Shown piece after piece: positions 26,895 to 38,577 of a DNA stretch of 64,000 nucleotides. This DNA is from Trichoplax sp. H2 (taxonomy: Eukaryota > Placozoa > Uniplacotomia > Trichoplacea). A model generated the notes under the pieces. It searched no databases, had not been told where the DNA came from, and saw nothing but the letters and a program-made list of their open reading frames with translations. The stretch spans positions 62,001-126,000 of the forward strand of contig NOWV01000049.1 in assembly GCA_003344405.1 (NCBI GenBank). The letters are read 5' to 3'. A program made the position numbers and the translations under genes. Within the stretch, counting starts at the first letter, position 1. The number at the start of each line of letters is the position of its first letter.

Positions 26895-28678
26895 CAATTC
26901 TGAATCCGCTCACTCCTCGAAAATACAATTTGCCCCAATAAAACGACTTGCACAGTTGATTTCCTTGCTCAGTGGGTACCATCAGTTTCACAACTACTGA
27001 TCAAGGATGGCTCATTGAGGAAGGAATGAGCTTACAACTCGTATCTACTGGAAGCGTATTTTGTTCATACGCGTAGCGTTAAGTATGGATGATCAACTCG
27101 TCGATATCACTATATGTCAACAACTTAGCCAGTTAATTACTCAAGTAACAGAGTCGGGCCAGGCTAAACTAGACGAGAAAGCAAGCAAAGAGATTAAGAA
27201 ATTATGTCGGTTAGTCCATACATGCCTGTCATTGATACAGTCTTGCTACAGTACAATCAACCATTCCGTCTATCGTAGGACAATCATTCCATGATTGCAA
27301 ATCCATTTTGCTCACTCGCTATCCATGACAACAACCAATTCACTTTACTAGTATAGTCATGATCTATGGAGTCTCCTCCTCTAATCAAAATTGGACCAGT
27401 TGTAGGATGCATCATACTGTCCATGGTACAATGGACATGTCTTCATCTTATACTTTGCGTCGTTGCCGATCGTAAAAGATGAACATCGCTTATATAGCAA
27501 TGACACTAGTCTAGACGAGCTTGGTCAACGATCATGATTCGCCTAGTCAGCGAATAAACCGTATATTAGTATAGGATGTTGTTCTGCAGTTTGTATTTGT
27601 AATCAACATACAATAAAATATTGCTTTTTAAGTCAACAACGACATGAACCTGGCCATCTATCGACGTCATGTGTCAATAGGGCCATTTCTCGCCGTACTA
27701 TTTATTAAACATGATNNNNNNNNNNNNNNNNNNNNCAATTCTGAATCCGCTCACTCCTCGAAAATACAATTTGCCCCAATAAAACGACTTGCACAGTTGA
27801 TTTCCTTGCTCAGTGGGTACCATCAGTTTCACAACTACTGATCAAGGATGGCTCATTGAGGAAGGAATGAGCTTACAACTCGTATCTACTGGAAGCGTAT
27901 TTTGTTCAACGCGTAGCGTTAAGCATGGATGATCAACTCGTCGATATCACTTTATGTCAACAACTTAGCCAGTTAATTACTCAAGTAACAGAGTCGGGCC
28001 AGGCTAAACTAGACGAGAAAGCAAGCAAAGAGATTAAGAAATTATGTCGGTTAGTCCATACATGCCTGTCATTGATACAGTCTTGCTACAGTACAATCAA
28101 CCATTCCGTCTATCGTAGGACAATCATTCCATGATTGCAAATCCATTTTGCTCACTCGCTATCCATGACAACAACCAATTCACTTTACTAGTATAGTCAT
28201 GATCTATTCTGCCTCCTCCTCTAATCAAAATTGGACCAGTTGTAGGATGCATCATACTGTCCATGGTACAATGGACATGTCTTCATCTTATACTTTGCGT
28301 CCTTGCCGATCGTGAAAGATGCGCCAATAAAAGATGAACATCGCTTATATAGCAATGACACTAGTCTAGACGAGCTTGGTCAACGATCATGATTCGCCTA
28401 GTCAGCGAATAAACCGTATATTAGTATAGGATATTGTTCTGCAGTTTGTATTTGTAATCAACATACAATAAAATATTGCTTTTTAAGTCAGCAACGACAT
28501 GAACCTGGCCATCTATCGACGTCATGTGTCAATAGTGCCATTTCTCGCCGTACTATTTATTAAACATGATGTATTTTTCAAAATATTGCAGTATATCCGA
28601 TGGCTACATCAAGCAAGCCTATCATCGACTGATGACTCAACTAGCTAAAGATCATGCTGAGATCCGCTTATCTGCCGT
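26895..28678. repeat. Overlapping contig ends around the gap at 27716 (duplicated UVSSA exon 1)
   Basis: Sequence from 27736 onward repeats 26895 onward almost base for base through the UVSSA first exon and its intron. The end of the left contig (...TTATTAAACATGAT, 27715) is found again near 28570, where it continues into UVSSA exon 2. A complete second copy of exon 1 therefore lies at 27925-28049. The two copies differ by scattered substitutions and one short indel near 28321, as two haplotypes would. Best read as an unmerged overlap. Confidence 0.85.
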
Positions 28679-31600
28679 NNNNNNNNNNNNNNNNNNNNTA
28701 AAAGATGAACATCGCTTATATAGCAATGACACTAGTCTAGACGAGCTTGGTCAACGATCATGATTCGCCTAGTCAGCGAATAAACCGTATATTAGTATAG
28801 GATGTTGTTCTGCAGTTTGTATTTGTAATCAACATACAATAAAATATTGCTTTTTAAGTCAACAACGACATGAACCTGGCCATCTATCGACGTCATGTGT
28901 CAATAGGGCCATTTCTCGCCGTACTATTTATTAAACATGATGTATTTTTCAAAATATTGCAGTATAGCCGATGACTACTATAGAATATTGCTTTTTAACT
29001 GAACAACGACATCAACCTTGCCATCTATCGACGTCATGTGTCAATAGTGCCATTTCTCCCCGTACTATTTATTAAACATGATGTATTTTTCAAAATATTG
29101 CAGTATATCCGATGGCTACATCAAGCAAGCCTATCATCGACTGATGACTCAACTAGCTAAAGATCATGCTGAGATCCGCTTATCTGCCGTACAAGTTATA
29201 GATGAACTATTCATGCGCTCACATACATTTCGAGAAGCACTTTTGAACGATTTCAATCAGTTTCTTGATCTTACTGTGGAAACCAATCTTAAAATACCCC
29301 TTCCACCTCCACAAACAGTAGCTAGAAATTTGAAAAGACTAACGTTAGAAGCTATGCGACGATGGCATCAACAATTTGGTAAAGGTTACCGAAAGTTGCA
29401 ACTCGGATATGTATTCTTAAAAGAGAAGAAACACGTTAGTAGATTTAAAATAAGTATTACGATGATACGTTACACTAGCAGAATCAATCAATTGCTTCGT
29501 AACCAAGATGGCTTAACAACAATATCTTACGCGTATACTACATTATTTTAACTCAACTACTGTAGTAGACGCAGAAATACAATACAATCACACACTCTTG
29601 CAGTTTTGCAAGCCTATTAATACTTCTCGCCTTCTATCGCAGATTGATTTCGAAGATATCTATGCTAGATCTTTAATTGAACGCCAAGAAGAGGAAAGGA
29701 AAAAGAAAAAGGCAGAAGAATTAGCTACAAGAAAGCGAGAATGTGTATGCAAGAGCATGGAAGGTAAAAGTAGATTGATGTAAATTAGAAATTCCCTACA
29801 CTAAATATGATGTAATTGATTTTAAACTTTTCCAATCCAACAATACCTAGAATTTGTACCTGATATTCAAAGGATATTAACAGAAATGACGACATGTTTC
29901 GAGTTACTGATACCTTCTTACCGTCGCCATACTGACGATGATTTGTCCAAAGTAACTGAAAAGACTGATCAGCCAAGCATTGCTAATAAGAATGACCATC
30001 TTACCAATAATAATCAAAATAATGAAGAAATTTCTGATGCAAAGGGAGAAGAAAAACCGTTATTGGACTCCGCACTTCACCATACTTCAAATCAAACGTT
30101 GAGCAAAGGTAAACGTGGCTAATGTCAAACAGTTCTCTTGATTTTGATAATCGATATCTTCCATTCTGACGTAATGGTATCCTTTTATAGCTGATGAAAA
30201 CCTTAGAGAACACGGAATGCTGTCCCATAGTCATAACGTTGTTGTCGTAATTGATCAAGATAATATAATGCAGATTCGTGAAAATGCCGATAACTGTGAT
30301 ATTTTGGATTTATTAAACGATTCACAGAAGTTGCTTAAACACAAATACTTACTTATGGTTAACAAATGGTTAGATGTAAGTCCATTTAAATTAAAAGTCA
30401 TGATGCTACGTAAAGTTCTTTACTTTGATTAGTTTATTCATGCAATATGGAGTAGCTAGTTAGCTAGGCTAAAGGTCATTTGGAATAATACTCGTATATA
30501 CTATCCATCTTTGGTATTAGATGATGACCAAAGCTCAAGGAGATCAAGATTCACTGTACAAAATTATCGATATCAGGGATGAAATCACTCAAACTCTGGA
30601 CAAGTTTAGCAAATTAACGATAATTCCTATGTCTCCTATTAGTAAAAAGTTACTAAAAAATAATGTTGCAGTTGAGGAAGGTAAGATTTGCCTTAGAGTA
30701 CAAGCAAAGACTTCTTAACCCTTAGAGTAAAAACTAAACTGATTCTTAATCTAACAAATAAATAGACGAAGATTCATCAGATGAATTTATTGAAGTGGAA
30801 GAGCAAGTAAATAGCGACAATGACGAGGACATTTTTGGAGAATCTTTGGATTTAGATAGTGAGAATTTTTGTGACGAAAATACTGCCTGTTACACTAATC
30901 TAATAACATTGACGCACGATTAGACGCATCTTCAATTGAACAGCTGACTTCCTTTTTAAAAATACTTAGATGATAATGCTGACTTGGAAAATTTCAAAAT
31001 GAGGGCGTCCAAGTAAAGTTAAAATGATCTCTTGCGCTTGAGTTAGACTATAAGAATACTATGTCATGCATTAAGGCTTATATCATTAACTTATTACTGT
31101 AGCGAGAATGAAAACACTTTTGAGCAGCAAAAGTTACGAAAGCGGCGAGAACTTCTTGCTGTGGCTCCCGTTATTCCGTTTGGTATAGATCTTTATCATT
31201 GGGAGGACAAAGATAGTGAAATTCCTCGAATAGAAAAGTATAAATATGATTTAGCTGATGCGTTGCATACAAGCTGAATTACATTTCAGTTAATTAGTAC
31301 TAATACTCTCATTTATGATCGCAGTAAAAATACTTCTCAACACCAATTTTGGTTTAACAGCAACGAGGATGACGTTGATATTCCAGAGGTAATCTCTTTT
31401 ATGGAGAAAATGTTTTTATTACTAATTTTTAAAAATTGTATTCGTATCATAAACTGTCGTTTTTAGGACGAATTAGCAGCTGCAGTGCGAGCTCGCATGT
31501 TCACATTTCCTATCAAATACGAACCTATAAAATGGATGTGTCGAGCCTTACTCCCAAATGGAAAATTATGCCAGAGGCGCGATAGATTTAAGGCAAGATA

Positions 31601-32406
31601 TCATTTTTTCCTTATTTGTAGTTTGTACTAACTAAATGAGTCTCTTCTTTAACTTAACTTAATAGATGATTTGTAAAAAATGTAATTGTATATATATATA
31701 TAGTGTCCTTTTCACGGCATTATAATTCCCCGCAATGCGAAAGGACAACCTGTCAATCCTGATGGAAGTGTCAAAAAGGACTCCTTAACAGAAGCATCAG
31801 CAACTCGAGGTACTGCTTTACACTGTTGAAGATGTTAAATTAATTTCTTAGTATAGCCTGTAGCAAATATGATAAATAGCAACTACTGTTAATAGAATGA
31901 ATTTATCCAATGTATTCGCATTTACAGAAAGTCAAGCAGGACCTTCTTGGAAAGATATTCAGGAAGAAATTGAAGCTGGCACTGGAATAACTTTTACAAA
32001 ACCTGGGAAAAAGCGAAAAGGTTGTCATCAAATTGCTGAGATATCATTTATTGCATGGATATCATGGTATATTAGTAGTAACTCTAAATAAGAGTGACTC
32101 ATTAGCACTGTCATTTCCGAAATTAGGAACCAAAAGGAAAAGTAAATCTAATTTAACTAATCTTAAGGAAGCAAAAAATACTTCTCGCTATCGTCTAGAG
32201 GATAAAATATTTAAGCCGTAAGTAGCTCGTTCGTGCTGATTTCACCAACTGCGTCAAATTCTGTGCTCTAACGAATAATATTGTCTGATACTCATACCAC
32301 CCACAGTTCAGTCGTAAAGAAAATGAAGAAAGCGCAAATAGACGAAATGCAAAGGAAAGCTCATGATAAATTTATGCATAATTGGAATTATTCTCTTCGG
32401 AAATGA
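27085..32406 (+). CDS. UVSSA: UV-stimulated scaffold protein A (transcription-coupled repair)
   Basis: UVSSA binds stalled RNA polymerase II with CSA/CSB and recruits TFIIH (family knowledge). Exon 1 (27085-27209; overlap copy 27925-28049) encodes MDDQLVDITICQQLSQLITQ. Exon 2 (29104-29434; partial copy 28592-28678) encodes the VHS-like helical domain with LAKDHAEIRLSA and IPLPPPQTVARNL. Then 29643-29763 (IDFEDIYARSLIERQEEERK), 29851-30108, 30191-30375, 30521-30680, an exon starting 30766 (acidic, DEFIEVEEQ; its end is unresolved), 31103-31237 (APVIPFGIDLYHWED), 31325-31388, 31467-31592, 31704-31809, 31928-32020, 32127-32217 and 32307-32406. The C-terminal DUF2043 region shows the zinc ligands: C in WMCRA, C in KLCQRRD, then CPFH. 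All listed junctions keep frame except around 30830-31100. The intron after 31592 has a GC donor (AAG|GCAAG). Confidence 0.93.
27716..27735. other. Assembly gap, 20 N
   Basis: Exactly 20 N. The sequence to the right restarts at the equivalent of position 26895. Confidence 0.99.
28679..28698. other. Assembly gap, 20 N, inside a copy of UVSSA exon 2
   Basis: Exactly 20 N. The sequence to the right restarts at the equivalent of 28328. The exon-2 text cut here (...CTTATCTGCCGT) continues uninterrupted near 29190, so no coding sequence is lost. Confidence 0.99.
28835..29118 (+). repeat. Tandem duplication of the UVSSA intron 1 acceptor region
   Basis: A block of about 140 bases (AATATTGCTTTTTAA ... 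CATCTATCGACGTCATGTG ... CAAAATATTGCAG plus the first bases of exon 2) is present twice in the right-hand contig, at about 28840-28980 and 28982-29118. The first copy carries a decoy acceptor followed by only about 18 bases of mutated exon 2 (TATAGCCGATGACTAC). The second leads into the full exon. The middle contig has only one such block, so the two contigs differ by this duplication. Confidence 0.75.
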
Positions 32407-33152
32407 TTCGGTTTAATTGATTTCTATGACCAATCACAAAGATATCCAAGTATATCATTATGACTGTAAATTAGACTGCAGGCCGTGTAACATTAATTTA
32501 TCATGCGTAATAAATTATAAATTTCGTATGTGCAATCTCTACTGGTTACCGGTAACTTACAGCTATTGGCCTATTGCTAATGTAACCACGCCGATATACA
32601 GTATTATAGGGATTAGATTACTATCTGCAAATTCTAATTTGAACTGCTGATTAACTACTAATTACTAAATAATTGACAATTCTGATTTGCATGATGTGCA
32701 TTTGTGCAGATCTTTTATTGATGAACTTTCCATTATAGATATATATAACTTACAAATGGAAATTTTGCATGTATATCACATTAACAACCATGTAATATTC
32801 ATTTTGCTTCTTGTATGTAAATAAGATGGATTAAAAAAGTAAGATTTTATTGACTCTAGTGCTTATTATGTCTACTGCACACATGCCTGCAGCATATAAT
32901 TATAACTGATTTCAATTTAGACTAGCTATACGCATTATTAAGTGTGCGTCTAATATATGATCGACGTGCCCAGCCCGAGAACAATAGACTATTTTTTTAA
33001 TATTCGCCCTGGTGATAATAATTAATAAGCGGCAGTAGTAAAACGGCATTAGCACCTTTCATAATCGAGAAAATAAAATTAATCTGCAAGAATTAGTGAT
33101 ATTCTGTTTTATAATTGATCAACTGCGCCATTAAATCGAAGTTCAGAGAATC
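32407..33152. other. Interval between UVSSA and the SWIM-YqaJ gene
   Basis: About 750 bases of AT-rich sequence with the UVSSA 3' UTR and presumably the left end of the mobile element. I looked for a terminal inverted repeat matching the region right of 37446 and did not find a convincing one. Confidence 0.5.
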
Positions 33153-35074
33153 ATGTGGAATATGTTAGAGAATTACGTTGATAGCCTTAATCCATCAAGC
33201 CTTGCTAGATACATTGAGAAAACCAAATTAATTGATGGAGCGGATCCGTATCGTATTATGAAAGACCAGTGGTCGACAGATGATAAAGATCTTCCCGATA
33301 TTACTTACCCGGATATTGTAAATTATCTAGTCACAACTGAAAGCTCTTATACATTAGAAGACTTAAAAGATTATAGATCTTTGCAATCCTACAATTACTT
33401 TGTATCTGGATGGGTATCCGATGTAATGCATTGTACAATAAATGACCGATCGATAATTATAGCCAAGGTAAGGATACACTCAATATTTCACACTTGCGTA
33501 AGATTATTCGATGCTATCAATAATATTTTAGATGCTCGAAGATTATAACAAGTCATCAGCGGATAATTTAATTGCTTTGCTTTTGCAAATCTCCTTGCAG
33601 AACTCTTTTGTGATACAATTTCGTATCAACAAAATTTCTGGCTCAAATCACTTTTATTATTATACAGTAGTACCATCAATTTAAGCATTCGCGTATATGA
33701 CAAATAATTAGCATTATAATTATATAACGATAGGTCCAGCGCTCACTAAATGTTAAAGCTGCCCCATTTTTACCGTGGATAATAACTGAATCGAATGGAG
33801 TCATTCGAGCAACACATTGCAACTGCATTACAGGTTTAGGAGAAACTTGCAGTCATGTAGGTGCAATACTATTCACAGTTGAAGCAGTCGTAAAAGTACG
33901 CCAAATGGCTTCAGTTGTTGATGAATCTGCTTACTGGTTAATGTCACATAATGTTCAAAAGATTGAATTTAGCAAAGTGCAAGATATTAATTTCGAATCA
34001 ACGGAAACATTGAAAAGAAAAAAAAATCAAAATGTAACTATTTCACCTTTTCCAACTGTAAAATCGTCCAATAAAGTTAAAGTACTAGAAGTTGCACCCC
34101 CTACTGAGCAAGAGATGGCAAAATTTTTTAGAGAACTGCACGAAAGTAACGCAAAATCAGCTATTCTATCATTAATACCTGAATATTGTCATTTTTATGG
34201 CCCTTGCTACTTGAATGGCCCTCTTCCTAAGTTACTTTGTGATCTTTATGATGAAAATTGGACTAAAATGTCCAAATATGAATTATTTGATTACTGTGAA
34301 AAAATTATGCTATCCTTTGCGGTTACAGCAGAACAAGCAGACGCTATTGAAAAGGAAACCCGTGATCATGACTCAAGCAAGCAATGGTTAATATTTAGGA
34401 CTGGATTAATTACGGATTCGAAATTGAGAACAGTTTATAGTGACGATATTGGACAACCATCGATCTACCTACTCAAAAGCATTTGCTATCCGAAAAAAGT
34501 AAAGCCTAAACAAACAAATTGCGATTGCAACCATCTTAAATTAGCGCATGCACTTTATACAGAGACTATGAAATCGCAACATCAAGATTTCGTCATCTAT
34601 AAATGTGGATTAATTATCAATCCATCTTGGCCATTTCTTACTGCACTTCCAGATTACCTAACTAGTTGTCGATGTTGTGGTGAAGGAACACTTCAATTAA
34701 AATGTTTATGCTGTAACAAGCCTGATGAGTTGATCGATCCACCTGCTGTTGACAATTGCTTTATTAAAACAGAGAATGGACAAATATTGCTGCGTCAAGA
34801 TCATCCTATTTACTATCAGATCCAAGCACAAGTCAATATTTCCAGAAAGGCCTATGCAGATATTGTTGTTATAACCAGTCAATTTACTCATGTAGAACGA
34901 AATCAATCCAATACCAGGTTTTGGGAAATCATTATTAAAAAGGTGATCGACTACTTTCGCTATATTATATTACCTGAATTAACCAGTAAATTCTATACAA
35001 GATCAAATTCTAAGTTAGCCATTACAGATGATCAAAACAAAGACTTTACAGGCGAAGAAGCGCTACTTAGTTAA
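33153..35074 (+). CDS. SWIM zinc finger / YqaJ-family PD-(D/E)XK nuclease, element-associated
   Basis: Two exons, 33153-33467 and 33734-35074, join in frame (IIIAK|VQRSLNVKAAP) to give about 551 residues. The N-terminus (MLENYVDSLNPSSLARYIEK...LPDITYPDIVNYLV) and SYNYFVSGWVSDV are typical of the family seen in cnidarians and other early animals. The SWIM motif is CNCITGLGETCSH (CxC..CxH), about residues 130-142. The YqaJ domain follows: SSKQWLIFRTGLITDSK, then PSWPFLTALPDYL (Asp of the motif), then GTLQLKCLC, then YYQIQAQVNISRKAYADIVV and FTHVERN. The usual acidic residue of the (D/E)xK motif is Gln here (codon 34694-34696), so activity is uncertain. Its role in transposition is unknown; a nuclease or recombination helper is inferred. 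Confidence 0.85.
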
Positions 35075-36030
35075 CTCGAATCTAATGATTTGGTTTTGCT
35101 ATCTCTGGTTATAATCCTGTACAATCCAATTATACTATAAGCATTCACTTTTATATTCATTACATGATTAACTAGATCGTAGTATTGACATTAATATCTA
35201 GATTATAGAAAAATAGAATGTAATATTAACTGTAACTCAGGATCGAATTTGGTGCAATTTATTAATATACTGTATACTTCGATGCAAAGCACGATATATC
35301 GAAGTTCATCTCCTAATTTAGCCTAATCAATGAAATAAAATATGTTACTTAAGGAGATAGGCTCAATGTTTATTTCTTTTCGTGTGATGTACTGTAAATT
35401 TAATAGCAACCACTGTACAGTATATGCTCCAACTATTCTAGCTGCACGTATAGAGGCCATTTCAGATCCTCTATCAAATATTTTTCAAGGTATGAATTAT
35501 GATCCTGTATGAGACATAACTTTAATTCAATTCAATAAAAGTCTGCAATCGGCTTTCCTGTTTTTCTTCGCTGTGATCTACAAATATAACTATTTATCAT
35601 TTGTTATTCCACTTCATATCTAAATCTAAATGTACCATAAATATCTTCCACTATTACTAGATCTAAACCTTTTTAAACGTTAGTAACAGGTGGTAAGTTA
35701 CTTATGGGAAAGCTTAATCATTTATTGCCCAAAACCATTACGAAATTATTCCGTTGATCGTCAACCTTTTATTATGATTAAATAGAAAGAGCTGAACAGG
35801 CTAATACAATTTATGACATGTATCCAAAATTCTGTTATACGTATACTCGTAAGTAAATCAAAGTTATGCAAATAATTCAATGCTTGATCTCAAAATCGGT
35901 TAAAATCACGGCTGCTAGTTTATTAAGTATAAGATTTCAGCCACCAATTTTTATTTTTTCATTACTTTTACTATGGCTAGTTTTGAACCGAATTCATTCC
36001 TTCAATGGGCTTGTAAAATGCGTTGGTTCA
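35075..36030. other. Interval between the convergent element genes
   Basis: 0.95 kb between the two stop codons, AT-rich. A 64-codon plus-strand frame at 35866-36060 overlaps the transposase end and is not credible. No third element gene is recognised. Confidence 0.6.
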
Positions 36031-37446
36031 TTAATTGATTGGCACAATGCATGGGCATAAATTAAATAAGGCACAACATACAGTAACTATTTTGTCGATG
36101 GAAAGCATTTCTTTATGATCTTGAAAGGTGGATAATTTTAAAGTACTTTGTAATATTTTATATTTAAGCCGGATGAAGTCAATGATTCTTTCGACTTGAA
36201 TTGTAATATGGGCTATCTTCCTTGCTCGTTCAATATCGAATGCCGGTAATTGATTATTACCTTTCGCTGAGTTTGGAGTGATTAGTAATGCTCCTTTTGA
36301 GCTTACGCTTTCTGCTATATTAAATCCTCTATCAGCTAAGATAATATCGCCAGGCGATAGTTGATCTAATATACCGCAATTTTCAGTAATATATTTATCA
36401 GAGACACGACCACCCCAACCTTGAGAAATAAAAGAAATAGTTCCTTGAGGAGTAACACCAATTAGATATTTAATAGTATTATGCATTTTATAAGGCGACC
36501 ACGTTTTAGCTCTAGCTAATAGATTGGAAGGGCGTTCTATAAATATTTCAAAGCAATCGATAATAACGACGATATCGGAGCCAAAATATTGCTTAAATCG
36601 GATCGGCATAGTTCGGGTACGTTGGTCTTTATTAGGCCAAATAATAAGAGGTTTCAATTTAATATAGAAAGTATTGAGCATTTCCGATACTATTCTCGCT
36701 GAAGTCGCCGCTTTAACGCCAAATCGGTAAGCTAAATCTTCTCCACTTAAGTTTAAGCGCAATTTCATAAGCACTAGAATAAACTTTTGAAAAGAAGTTA
36801 AAGAATTGTTGCCATGATAGGTCACATTAGCTATTGTATAGCGATATATTATCATCATCATGTTATAGCCTGGCAGTCCGGTATAATATTCAACTTTTTT
36901 CTCTTCCTGAAAAGTCTCTGGTGTAATTTGTAGCCGCTTTAATTGGTTGCTCGCCATTGTATTTTCTTTTTGTAATCGTTCTATCTCATAAAATAACTGA
37001 TAGCAAGCATTAGTAATGGCTTCAATTTGCTTATTGACCTTGATAACACTTGATTGGGATTCATAATTTTCATCATCTTCTTCTTGACTATCATGATACA
37101 TTATAGGTTTTATTTTAAGGTAAGCTGCAAGTACTGTTTCTTTCAGTTTTAGATTTTCTTCAATTACTAGTTGCGTGGCTTTTGTTGCTTCGTTATAGAC
37201 TTCACAGTCTAACTTTAATGGTAAGGTTGTTAAATCAGCTTCTGGATCAATATCAAATTGAAAATTGTTATATGATTTTTCTTGTAACATTTCTCTGAGT
37301 TGTAGCGTCTCTTCTTTAAATTTAGTTAACATCTCGAGTTCTGTAGATACCCATTGCGATTCTTCTTTTTCCGTTGCTACCTCTTGCTTATTGCAATCGT
37401 CCATGATAATTGTGAATTGCGAGTAGTATGCAATTGAAGTAATCAA
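36031..37446 (-). CDS. Intact HTH_Tnp_4 / DDE_Tnp_4 transposase
   Basis: A single uninterrupted frame of 471 codons from the first ATG; the ATG 14 codons later (MDDCNKQEV) is the more likely start. Residues about 30-180 are acidic and predicted coiled coil (ELEMLTKFKEETLQLREML; IERLQKENTMASNQLKRLQ). Residues about 216-252 form the helix-turn-helix (LTSFQKFILVLMKLRLNLSG...FGVKAATSARIV). The catalytic triad is visible as D297 (VVIIDCFEIFIERPSN), D372 (DIILADRGFN) and E419 (QVERIIDFI). Relatives in cnidarians often carry an N-terminal THAP zinc finger, which is not seen here. Lack of introns, stops or frameshifts suggests recent activity or selection. Confidence 0.9.
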   Translation of the reverse strand: MITSIAYYSQFTIIMDDCNKQEVATEKEESQWVSTELEMLTKFKEETLQLREMLQEKSYNNFQFDIDPEADLTTLPLKLDCEVYNEATKATQLVIEENLKLKETVLAAYLKIKPIMYHDSQEEDDENYESQSSVIKVNKQIEAITNACYQLFYEIERLQKENTMASNQLKRLQITPETFQEEKKVEYYTGLPGYNMMMIIYRYTIANVTYHGNNSLTSFQKFILVLMKLRLNLSGEDLAYRFGVKAATSARIVSEMLNTFYIKLKPLIIWPNKDQRTRTMPIRFKQYFGSDIVVIIDCFEIFIERPSNLLARAKTWSPYKMHNTIKYLIGVTPQGTISFISQGWGGRVSDKYITENCGILDQLSPGDIILADRGFNIAESVSSKGALLITPNSAKGNNQLPAFDIERARKIAHITIQVERIIDFIRLKYKILQSTLKLSTFQDHKEMLSIDKIVTVCCALFNLCPCIVPIN

Positions 37447-38577
37447 TGCTAGGACGTAGTGGTTAGCAACCTGATTGAGAACTTATTTTATGTTGCAATT
37501 GATCTGTCTCGCGTTTAAAGACAACAATTCAATACTAATGGCTGAAATTGAAATGATTTTGAGGAATTACTCCTTCGTCGATGCTATCATCTTTAACCAA
37601 TCACTTCGATAGGTAGGTGGAATAGCAAGAGCACTTTTAATCTTTAACTGATTTGAAATATGCGTTCAAAGACCATTTGAAGGATTTTCACTATTCGCTC
37701 TTTTCAAGAGGTAAAATTGCCTTCAGTTCAATTCTAGTTTTTCATTTACTCCCTAAAATGCTTGATTTTAAGATTAATTCAGAAGAATTTCGGTAGATAC
37801 AGATCGTAGTATTATGCGTATAAATGCATAAAGATATCGAGATGTCGTTTAATATTATCTCCAGAATGCTTGATTTAAATACTGATCGGAATAATTGAAG
37901 TAGATACAAGTCATAGCATTTTGCGTACAAATGCACGAGGATATGGATCCGTCATTTAATATCAATTTATTAAGTACAGTGTTTGTCTTATAGTGTTAGC
38001 ATCTAATTTCATATTTTTTATTGATTAAAGTAGAATATTATTTTATAAATGCAATCAATAATTACTATGGGGTCATCGTAGGCGTTTAATAAATTCTTAG
38101 AAAGCACCAGAATTCATAGCAGAGTTATAAAGCAATAAATTTTTCATTTTAATAGGCAATAGTAAAAGACTAATTGGAGTAATAGCTTACACACTGTTGT
38201 GTAATTTTTTACTTGCTATTATCTTACTTAGGAAGATTAATAGATTTATATTGCACATTTATTTATAAATCCTTTAAATACTCCTAAAAAGGATGGATTA
38301 CACATGATTGAATTGTTGCTTTAGCATTTGATGATGCTAGATTACGAACTAGAGAAATACTTCTAACCTTACTAATGTCCCCATCCTAACTAGGTAAATT
38401 AACAGAGTCATCATATTCCTTCATAAACTAGTAACAAGTATATACGAAAGTAAGGTAACAAAGTCATGATTAATGGACGGTAATAGACAAAGATCAATCA
38501 TAATAATCTTCTAATTTTTCTAATTTCCGCTCGTTACAACGCATAGGTTAGTTAAGAAATCAATTTAAACTCTACTA
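37447..38577. other. Non-coding interval between the two transposase copies
   Basis: AT-rich sequence upstream of the intact transposase. It contains one diverged tandem repeat (37742-37964) and otherwise nothing recognisable. The right terminus of the element should lie here, but no inverted repeat was found by eye. Confidence 0.5.
37742..37964. repeat. Two diverged tandem copies of a ~110 bp unit
   Basis: Copy 1 (about 37746-37856) and copy 2 (about 37857-37964) share AATGCTTGATTT, GTAGATACA, a TATGCGTA/TTTGCGTA + AAATGCA block and GTC(G/A)TTTAATAT in the same order. Confidence 0.7.

Larger units (their letters stand above)
33153..37446. mobile_element. ISL2EU-like DNA transposon, convergent SWIM-YqaJ nuclease and DDE transposase
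   Basis: Two element-type genes lie tail to tail: a SWIM-zinc-finger plus YqaJ-exonuclease gene (+) and an uninterrupted HTH/DDE transposase (-), with 0.95 kb between them. From memory, elements of the ISL2EU superfamily (IS5/PIF-Harbinger-related) encode exactly such a transposase together with a YqaJ protein, so the pair is likely one element. The limits given are those of the two coding regions. Terminal repeats and target-site duplication were not identified. A second, broken transposase copy lies at 38578-39226. Confidence 0.7.

Noticed and set aside
32900-37600. Terminal inverted repeats for the ISL2EU-like element
   Set aside because: A weak resemblance (ATTTCAATTT near 32917 and, inverted, near 37550) was seen, but it is short, AT-rich and not flanked by a convincing target duplication.
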